Assembly: GCA_030594795.1 (NCBI GenBank)
Contig: JAUVEK010000011.1
Location: 1 to 17,704 of the forward strand
Length of the DNA stretch: 17,704 nucleotides
From: Candidatus Nanohalarchaeota archaeon
GTDB lineage: Archaea; EX4484-52; B79-G9
Direction of reading: 5' to 3'
Below the pieces are notes generated by a model. It worked only from the letters and a program-made list of their open reading frames with translations. It was not told the DNA's origin and did no database searches. Each line of letters starts with the position of its first letter. Within the stretch, counting starts at the first letter, position 1. Below, piece by piece: positions 7,801-14,000 of the stretch. A program made the translations under genes and the position numbers.

Positions 7801-8023
7801 CGTATATTGTTATTGAGAGTTCTTTGAGGGATGCGTCTGTTATGATGAATGCGAGTGTCATCTCGTCTGTCGGGGTCATTGCGGGTGCGGGGGTTGTGGT
7901 TGCGCCGTTGTCGTCTTCATAGAGTATGAGTGAGGTTATGTTGAAGGCTGATGCCGGTTGTGTGAGGCATAGGAGGTGCAGTAGTATTGCGAAGAATATG
8001 GTTATTTTTTGTGTTTTTTGCAT
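4805..8023 (-). CDS. Large secreted protein with Ig-like domains, anchored by a C-terminal membrane helix (1072 aa)
   Basis: Residues 1-26 are a clear Sec signal peptide (QKTQKITIFFAILLHLLCL, then PASA before FN). About 900 residues of Thr/Ser/Asn-rich beta domains with many N-x-S/T sequons follow; repeated strands such as NTGDTVLENITLEL look like CARDB/NEW3-type Ig folds. From about 905 the sequence turns helical and charged (KLKRAEELLDDLKLAIEE), and a single membrane helix at about 994-1014 is unusually Ile-rich. A basic cytoplasmic tail of roughly 55 residues (EYLEKLKRALKQEP) ends the protein. It has its own leaderless-type promoter: TATAAA lies about 27 bases before the ATG, with no ribosome binding site. 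The gene overlaps the polytopic membrane gene by 16 bases. It is probably an outer-surface adhesin or structural protein that signals or docks through its short tail. The family is not recognised. Confidence 0.85.
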   Translation of the reverse strand: MQKTQKITIFFAILLHLLCLTQPASAFNITSLILYEDDNGATTTPAPAMTPTDEMTLAFIITDASLKELSITIYDSAQTTQSACYNTDNQQSADRCAWVEWKNNSGEELFADIRPTQTSWAIDKPNSHITPASTSKFVFTPSKSSRYSDTSSWTIHLRANNGTEEKTKTITLNNTYYLQLEVSKSSVEFEPGRKNTNNHHTAELTSDGYDLTYIPLTITSNAPYSWKVKSTDFLGGSTIPVSNNTLGAALADTPGSQTYLNTTYKDIETAHAPTTDSGDQKQLFMWLDYPDDPDTAYTGTLTMQAYITADPSESTSGQAVSMSAGTDNTKPEISIISPSPLAWTKNGYTVGYSINVTDTHTGFMNSLGSRLCSIYFGGTQVSQAYIQKNPTYKTCKCEGSFIVPQTGNKNVNLNVTVEDMAGNAAYNDTIWLQLDQSSLEITDVALVSTAKPNDIDWYFLPDDTFRIVGHIKNQAGDAVNSTLTSYLSIPGAAVTVNSSAISSSSPYTTGSLGNIDIEYAFTGSTVGPATLYLAAKDSMNNTASWNRTFHITNYINSIHILTNFTDKIYSQGDNISIEVGTNTGTDPVHMANITAQLKNSDSTVVRTAHQNTGTDGKAQFYIDIPKTKEEYYTLSVTGLSPLDITKTVSNTTTIDTEWLDIEVNIHTDGYIDTNQSTKMSISGRVDYSEDPGNNTLTEGAAVTCLIKGPNNYNDTGTATLNSTGEYTCSNLKNITRSGKYRFEISAEKTIAGFKISGWNKEKYITITNLSEMQAQGALIPGPSPGAAALNITGYQEKIYLEQGKNTTYSFTLKNTGDTVLENITLELISNDTGVELLKFQSSGMIPELKKGKEIPINISIISSDASIIKDYNISIYLESCNGTNTTASFTLRITPGDASKQRINSISADLENKIRKLRRDMFTLMPSKDERITPLDGKLKRAEELLDDLKLAIEENDYAKADSIITDILKLELQGIDSTIQNEIEKKNKKIRQNIIIAIIIIIIILVSFLLYYMWLPEIPTEYGFEKKSTNPLSNAKNTAKQKIGEYLEKLKRALKQEPKYNYHRKDRWSSS

Positions 8024-8046
8024 GGTTGTATTATTGGTTGTTGGGG

Positions 8047-8053
8047 TTTATAT
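8047..8053 (-). promoter_or_regulatory. TATA box of a probable leaderless promoter
   Basis: The minus strand reads ATATAAA, preceded by an A-run suitable as a BRE. Its centre is 27 bases before the first base of the ATG at 8023, and the bases in between (CCCCAACAACCAATAATAC and three more) contain no ribosome binding site. That spacing places the transcription start at or next to the ATG, as in leaderless archaeal messages. Confidence 0.65.
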
Positions 8054-8147
8054 TTTTTTGATTTTTTTGCGTGTGCGCAGGGAAGGGAGTTATTTACATG
8101 GATAAGTGAAGAGTGTAGGCAGGTTATTGGTGAAAGTTATAAAGTGC

Positions 8148-8177
8148 ATCGGTAAGTTTTTGGTTTAAGTTACCGAT
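8148..8177 (-). repeat. Hairpin downstream of the coiled-coil gene
   Basis: ATCGGTAA (8148-8155) and TTACCGAT (8170-8177) form a perfect 8-bp stem with a 14-base loop. It begins 27 bases past the stop of the coiled-coil gene in the direction of transcription, so it would sit in the 3' untranslated RNA. It could protect the 3' end or help termination. The T-run usual for archaeal terminators is missing after it. Confidence 0.45.
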
Positions 8178-8203
8178 AGAGAATGTAGGTTTTGATGGCG
8201 TAT

Positions 8204-10687
8204 TTAGATGTTTTCGAGGCTGATGCTTACTTTTTCGATTTTTTGCCTTGTCTGAAGCTCGTTTCCGTCAAGAAGGTCGATTTCTGCCATGCCCAAGTCA
8301 AGAGATGCGTTATCGAGAAGAATCTGCTGCCTAAAGATGTCTTTTCCTGAGCTTTTTTCTTTCTCGAGCAGGCTTTGCTTTTGTTCGTAAAGGGTTTTTA
8401 GGCGCTGTATCTCGCTTTTTAGGTCCTTGCCCAGTTTCCTGTTTTGCTCTATGGTTTCTTTGAGGGTCTGTTTGATATCTTCTGATTCGGTCACGGGGTG
8501 CACTGCTGGTTCCTGAATCTCATGTGAGTATCCCGGATGTGGCTGGTTATCAGCGGCATTTTTAGACGATTGTGGCGGTTTTACTTTTCTGAATATGTTT
8601 TTTACTTGTTGCATATGCTTTTGACACAGCGATTGCTCGCGGGGTTCCTGAACCGGAGAGGGAAAGTCATCACTTTTGGACTGCTGCGGTGTGCTTTTAT
8701 GCGGGGTATGTTTTGAATCATCATGTTCCATTTGTTTGTTAAGTTCTTCCTGATGCGGTTCTACTGTGGTTATGCCCTTAGGTTCAGTTGCGCTGAGCGC
8801 AACTGGTTTCGGATTGTTTGTTTGCGTTGCGAACTCATCTTTCATGTGCTTTTGAGGTTCACGGTTCTTCTGCAGCTTGAGTACCTGAGCATTAATGCTG
8901 TTTATTTTTGCATCCAGACTATGATACAATTTGCCGCCGGATTTTATCTTTTTGTTGAGTGTTGTAATTACGCCTGAGGGCATATCGATACTGTCTTTCA
9001 GATATCTTTGATTATCTTCCAGATTTGCCAGTGAATCTGAAAAGTCTTTTATGTTTTTGTTTGTTTTGTCTGTTGTTTTTGATAATTTTGATGCCTGTTC
9101 TTCTTTTATGCTGTCTTTTTCCTGCTTTAATGAGTTTATATCTTTTTTGATTTGCTTTAGTGCAGAATTGTATTTTTTAAATTCTTCCATTTTTGCATTG
9201 ATTGTCTCTAATGTCTGTCTCTTAATCGCTGTTCTCCCGGCTTTCTGTGATGCTTCCATTTTGCTAAATTGTTCGGTATGAAGCTGAAGGTTGCGTTTTA
9301 GGGATGATACTGCTGTTGCTTTTTTGTCTGAATCCTGCTTTAAATTCGCAATGTTCTGCAACAGGGATTGCTCTTTTTTTTGCAATATTGATAGTATGTT
9401 TGCTGTGGTGCCTGATGCATCTACTATTTTTTTGTTTAGGCGGGTGATTTTTTCTGTGATATTTTCGTATTCTGCGGTTGAGGCGGCGCTGATTTTCATG
9501 TCTATATCCTGTTTTAAGTTCGCAAGGTCATCTTTTATGGTGCGCCCATCTGAGCGAATCATTGATACCTGGCCGGCCATTTGCGAGATGCTTCCTTTGA
9601 GCTTTTCTGTGTTCATGCTTATTTTTTTGTCAAGTTCTGTGTGGATGGTTCCTTTGAAGTCTCTTAAAATAGTTTCGTTCAGGCCTGATTTGATGCCCGG
9701 GTCACACGAGGCTGTATATCTGCCTTCTGCAGACATCTTGTCGAGCATTGTGCCTACAATGTCTTTTAGTGTTTTTATTCTCGTGTCAAGTTCTGCGGAT
9801 TTGTTGTCCTGCTCCTGCTTTACTTTAGCGAATGAGTCTTTTGACAATAATGAGTCGGTTTTTACTTCTATTGAATCGGTTGATTTTATCATGTCCCTGA
9901 GCATCTCGTTCGTGTCGTCAATCTCTTTTTTGTATTTCTGGAATTCTGAGAGGCGGCTGTCAAGTTCGGCAAATATTTTTTCTGTCTTGGCTGCCATGCG
10001 GGCGGTGTATTTTTCACTATCATTTATTTTTTCGGCCTGCTTCCTGATTTGTTTGGAGATGTCGAGCATGTTTTCGTAGCTTTTGAATTTGTCAAGGATT
10101 TTTTCTGTCTTCCGGGTGGCTTTCCCGATCTGGTCGAGCCGGTTTTTCTGGAGCTCCTGCTGGGCCTGTACTTTCATTACCTCAGCTGCCTGGTCCTCTA
10201 TCTCACGGTGGATCTTCTCGGGTTTCATGTGCGCTGCGGCTTCTTTTGTTTTTTCAAACTCATCTTCGATGCGGGCAAATGTGTCTTCTTTTGAGAATAT
10301 CATTGATCTTAGTTCGCCCACTTCTTCCGCTAGATTTGCCATGCGTTCACTTGTTTCTGATTTTGATGATTGTATCATCTCAAACTTGCCTTCGAGTTTC
10401 TCTACCTTTAGCAAAGCGTTATTTAGTTTTTTTTCGAGTTCATGTGCACTACTGGATTTACTGTCATCGAGGGATGCTGGTTTGTCTTTTTTAAATTTTT
10501 TCAGAAATCCGAATATTTTTTTGTTTTCTTCTTTCTTTTCTAATTTTTTAAACTCTTCATGGGTTATTACCGGCTCCTGTTCTTTGTTTTCTTTTTGAGC
10601 TGTGTTTGCTGCAGTATCGGCTGATTGTGATGTCCCGTCTTTTTTGGGCTCTGCTAATGCTTCTTTTTTTTCGCTGTCTTCTTTCAT
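8204..10687 (-). CDS. Long cytoplasmic coiled-coil protein (827 aa)
   Basis: The protein has no signal peptide or membrane helix and is dominated by Lys/Glu/Gln/Leu heptad-like stretches from about residue 80 to 640, so it should form a long intracellular rod. It opens with a disordered Lys/Glu-rich tail, then a basic amphipathic patch (KKIFGFLKKFKKDKP, about 57-70), then a more conserved-looking segment starting ERMANLAEEVGELRSMIF (about 115). A Pro/Gln/His-rich linker (about 640-735) holds a second basic patch (VKNIFRKVKPP). The last 93 residues return to coiled coil and end in a helical hairpin (LDLGMAEIDLLDGNELQTRQKIE). No SMC-type ATPase heads are present. I chose ATG 10687 because GGGTG lies five bases before it; the GTG at 10693 would overlap that site. 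It may be a scaffold linking the membrane proteins to the ATPase encoded upstream. The family is not recognised. Confidence 0.8.
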   Translation of the reverse strand: MKEDSEKKEALAEPKKDGTSQSADTAANTAQKENKEQEPVITHEEFKKLEKKEENKKIFGFLKKFKKDKPASLDDSKSSSAHELEKKLNNALLKVEKLEGKFEMIQSSKSETSERMANLAEEVGELRSMIFSKEDTFARIEDEFEKTKEAAAHMKPEKIHREIEDQAAEVMKVQAQQELQKNRLDQIGKATRKTEKILDKFKSYENMLDISKQIRKQAEKINDSEKYTARMAAKTEKIFAELDSRLSEFQKYKKEIDDTNEMLRDMIKSTDSIEVKTDSLLSKDSFAKVKQEQDNKSAELDTRIKTLKDIVGTMLDKMSAEGRYTASCDPGIKSGLNETILRDFKGTIHTELDKKISMNTEKLKGSISQMAGQVSMIRSDGRTIKDDLANLKQDIDMKISAASTAEYENITEKITRLNKKIVDASGTTANILSILQKKEQSLLQNIANLKQDSDKKATAVSSLKRNLQLHTEQFSKMEASQKAGRTAIKRQTLETINAKMEEFKKYNSALKQIKKDINSLKQEKDSIKEEQASKLSKTTDKTNKNIKDFSDSLANLEDNQRYLKDSIDMPSGVITTLNKKIKSGGKLYHSLDAKINSINAQVLKLQKNREPQKHMKDEFATQTNNPKPVALSATEPKGITTVEPHQEELNKQMEHDDSKHTPHKSTPQQSKSDDFPSPVQEPREQSLCQKHMQQVKNIFRKVKPPQSSKNAADNQPHPGYSHEIQEPAVHPVTESEDIKQTLKETIEQNRKLGKDLKSEIQRLKTLYEQKQSLLEKEKSSGKDIFRQQILLDNASLDLGMAEIDLLDGNELQTRQKIEKVSISLENI

Positions 10688-10709
10688 ACTCACACCCGGA
10701 ATATATAGT

Positions 10710-10725
10710 AAAAGTCATGACTTTT
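10710..10725. promoter_or_regulatory. 16-bp perfect palindrome, possible operator
   Basis: AAAAGTCATGACTTTT is a perfect palindrome whose near edge is 22 bases upstream of the chosen ATG of the coiled-coil gene. One half-site, ATGACTTTT, recurs at 10776-10784. This layout would suit a dimeric repressor, but it could equally be the last stem of the hairpin array. Confidence 0.35.
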
Positions 10726-10858
10726 TCATGGCACTTACATGCCAAGCTTTTGAACTTGCGTTCAAAATGGACTATATGACTTTTCCATATGCTTAAAATT
10801 TCGTTGAAATTTTAGCATCCAGTGAATCGAAGATTCACCCGGATAGTTAACGCCTCTT

Positions 10859-10870
10859 GGTTTTTGGTGT
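10859..10870. repeat. Direct repeat GGTTTTTGGTGT, copy 1
   Basis: The 12-mer GGTTTTTGGTGT is repeated exactly 120 bases further on, at 10979-10990. Both copies follow a CTCTT stretch. On the minus strand the second copy lies 27 bases after the giant gene's stop. Confidence 0.5.
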
Positions 10871-10978
10871 GAAAAACCACGGCTGTTGTGGTTTTTCCCG
10901 CATACGTAAATCGCTTGACGCGATTTAGTATGGTTAAATTTGTACATTTAGTAACGACCTTAACTATAACTCTTTTTT

Positions 10979-10990
10979 GGTTTTTGGTGT
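10979..10990. repeat. Direct repeat GGTTTTTGGTGT, copy 2
   Basis: This is the second copy of the 12-mer found at 10859-10870. A shortened version, GTTTTTGGTTT, occurs in the spacer downstream of the coiled-coil gene near 8156-8166, so the motif may belong to gene 3' ends on the minus strand. Confidence 0.5.
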
Positions 10991-11016
10991 TTATATTGAT
11001 TTTTTATCAGCAGGGT

Positions 11017-14000
11017 TTAACTGCCCTGTCCTTGTTTCATTTTTAGTATTCTGTGGCTTGATAATGACTCTATGTAGATTTCTGCCATCTTGAATTGGCC
11101 CTGCTTTAGTTTGGTTTTTGCGAGTCTCAGTTCCAGTTCAATGTCCATGACATTTATATTTTTTGCTTTTATGTTTTCTATCTTCGCTTCTATTTTTTCG
11201 AGCTTTTGCGCAAAATCTTTGTAGACCTTTAATTCCTGTTCTGTTATCTTGTGCGGGGAGTGCATTGTTGGTCTGAACTGGATGAACCATGGCTTCCCGT
11301 CATTGTATTTTGGGTTCTGGAGCATGCCGACGCCGACGCCCTGGCGTGATATTTTTTCTGAGTAGCTGGCGCCGTATTTTTCTTTGACTTTGGCGATGTC
11401 GCTCATTGATTTAGTGTTCAGCTGGATTTCTGTCAGGATGTTTCCCTGTATTGCCTCTTTGAAGTCTGAGTAGACCTGGGAGCACATTATCATGCCGATA
11501 CCCCATTTCCTGAATTCCCTGCATGCTTTTTCAAGTGAGATGTAGCCGCCTTTGCCGCCGTATTTTTCCAGCAGACGGTGGACTTCATCGAATACTATAA
11601 TCATTTTCAGGGTTGTTGATTCTTCCCACCCGACGGAAAATATTGTGTCTATTATGCACTGGACTGCTGTGTCGTATTCGCCTGGTTTTAGCTTGTTCAG
11701 TGTGAAGACAGTGACTTCGCCGGGGTTCATGTATTTTTTGATGTCTATTTTGACGTTGGGGTCGGTTACTTCGAATATCATGCCTGTGAACGGGCGCGCG
11801 TCTTGCTGGCGCATGTTGAAATTCGGATAGTATCTTAAAAGATTGTTGTCTTTGCAGGGTCTTACGAAGCCGGTCCACTGGGCAGTTGGGTCGAAGACGA
11901 TGACAGGGATTTTTTGCTTTAGGGCTTCTTCTACTATTACGGATGCTGCTACGCTTTTGCCTGCACCTGTGGAGCCTGAGGTTAGTATGTGGGTTGTGAG
12001 GTCATCGGGGTTGAAGTATGCGGTCTTGTTTGTTTCTGCGATTTTGCCGATGCTGAAGGCGTTGCCTGCATGAGGGAGTTTGCTGTAGTCAAGTGGGAAC
12101 ACGTATCGCGCTTTTGAGAGTTTCCAGAGTCTGTATCTTTTGTAAGCGTACCATGAAAGGACTGCAAGGAGTATCAGAAGGATTAGTGCTATTAGCCTTT
12201 GACCTATTGTTGTTGCCCAGAATGATTCCACGACTTTGAATGTGTCGATTGATGTGATTTTTTTATGGCTATAGTGTGCTGTGACTTCTATGAAGTATTG
12301 CCCGTTTGGTATTGGCGGATCTAATTCTTCCAAATCAATGGATTTTCTCAGGTTTGTGCTTCCTGTTAAATGGATAGTTTCTTCTTCGGTTTTTAATATT
12401 TTATCTGTCTTTGCTTCTTTTATGCTGTATTTGAGGGTTACGTTGAAGTCTTTTATGATGCCAAGGTTGTGGAGCATTACGTGGAAGCGCAGGGTGTCGC
12501 GGGGCATGAATTCTTTTGTTGTTATCTCGACACTCATTTCAAGTAACCTTAAGTCGTCTGTTGTTGTTCTTGATACTTTTATTACTACCGGAAGCGTCTG
12601 TTTTGTTTTGCCTGAGATTATTTTGATGCCTCCTGAATATGTGCCCGGTATTGTGTCTTTTTGCGTGTGGATGTTGATGTTGACTGTCCTGTTCGAGAGT
12701 GCTGGGATTGTGAATTCTGTCTCGCTTATGTCTATGTAGTCGCGGATGTCGCCTGTTGTTGCAAGGGTTATAGGTATTGAGTTGTTGTTGTTGTTGTGGA
12801 TTGTCAGGGTGTGGGTGATGTTTTCAGCGGGCGCAATTACTATGCTTGTGAAGTCTGTGTCTGTCCTGTATTCAAATTCGATGTCACTGCAGTCAAGGGG
12901 GCAGTTGTCTTTGTTTTCTGTTGGCTCGCAGATGCCGTTGCCGCATATGTGGTATGCGCAGTCAAGGGGACAGTTTTCTTCGTTTTCTCCGAGTTCGCAT
13001 ATGCTGTTGCCGCATTCCGGCTTTGCGGCTGCTCCGCTGCCGCCATCGCTCCCGCTGCCCGGGCCGTCCGGGTCGGGTGGCGGAGATGCGCCGCAGATGT
13101 TGCCGTCGCACCATTTTGCCAGTGCGTAGGCGCTGTTGTGGATTGTTGTGAATGTGAATGTGTTTGCGCTGATGTCTGGTCCAAGAGAGGGGTTGAATTC
13201 TGTAAACGCGCCTGTTGTGCAGACGAGGCTGCTGAAGTCCCAACTGGTGCAGTAGTAGAGCCTTATTTTGCTTTCGTCTGTGGATGCCCAGGATGAGAGT
13301 GCGCCTGTGTAGTCAAGTTTGACTGTCATGTTGTCATAGTCCATCTTCGGGGTGTGGATTATGTATGCCATCAGTATGTTTTCTGCTGTGTTGGGTAATG
13401 CTATGTTGCTTGCGTTTGTCTCTGTAGTGCTGTTGGGGATGAGATGGAGCGTTATTGCGCCTGTGAGGTACGCGGGGTCGGACTCGTTTGTCTTGTTTAT
13501 TGCAGAGCTTGTGATGTTGAAGCTGTTGAAGCGGATGACCTGGCCAAGGGCGGTTACTTTTATGTCGTAGGTGCGCTTGTGGATGCTCCAGTTGTAGGAA
13601 CCCCCTGCATTGGTGCTGAACCTGTGGAATAGCCAGTCTGTGCCTGACTTGTATAGTTCAATGTCCGCTGTAACTGTTTTATCTGATGCATCTTTTAGTG
13701 TGTCGTTGAAGGTTATCTGCTGGTATACATCGAACCACACGGTTCTTGCTGCTGTGTGATTTTCAATGCTGTCGTTTGCGTATATTGTGACTTTGTAGTC
13801 GCCGATGATATCAGGGTTTGGATAAGTGCAGTTCCAGATATCCGGAGATGATGTGTTTTGTGACAGGGTGAGGTTTGTGATATTGTTTTGGGGGTTTGTT
13901 ATGGCCAGCCAGACATTTTTTACTTGTACATTGTCTGTTGCGTTTATTTCCAGCTTGATTGTACCGGTACTGCCTTTCTGGATATTTGCCTCGTTTTCAG

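Larger units (their letters stand above)
10688..11016 (-). promoter_or_regulatory. Gene-free spacer with an array of adjacent hairpins; possible structured leader or ncRNA
   Basis: Between the giant gene's stop and the coiled-coil start lie at least eight inverted repeats in close succession. They are: palindrome 10710-10725; 10729-10733 with 10740-10744; 10748-10755 with 10760-10767; 10774-10778 with 10786-10790; 10794-10802 with 10806-10814; 10822-10828 with 10832-10838 (plus outer ATCC/GGAT); 10871-10880 with 10888-10897; and 10907-10914 with 10920-10927 (plus outer CATAC/GTATG, making a 13-bp stem with one bulge). In the minus-strand RNA one loop is GCAA closed by a C-G pair, a classic GNRA tetraloop. 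The stems differ in sequence, so this is not a CRISPR or simple repeat array. A 61-codon minus-strand frame (10762-10947) is present but looks non-coding. Confidence 0.6.

Noticed and set aside
9291..10079. 262-residue plus-strand reading frame inside the coiled-coil gene
   Set aside because: It is Phe/Ser/Cys-rich and without domain signals, as expected opposite Lys/Glu-rich coiled-coil codons. The minus-strand protein is clearly the real one.
10817..10844. T-arm-like hairpin suggesting a tRNA fragment
   Set aside because: The GTGAATC/GATTCAC stem has a three-base loop rather than a seven-base GTTCRAN-type loop, and no acceptor, D or anticodon arms fit around it.
10762..10947. 61-codon minus-strand frame within the hairpin array
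   Set aside because: Its residues mirror the inverted repeats, there is no ribosome binding site, and the composition is not protein-like. The base-pairing explains the sequence better.
10710..10950. CRISPR-like array
   Set aside because: The repeated units are hairpins of differing sequence and spacing. There is no constant direct repeat with unique spacers, and no cas gene is present.
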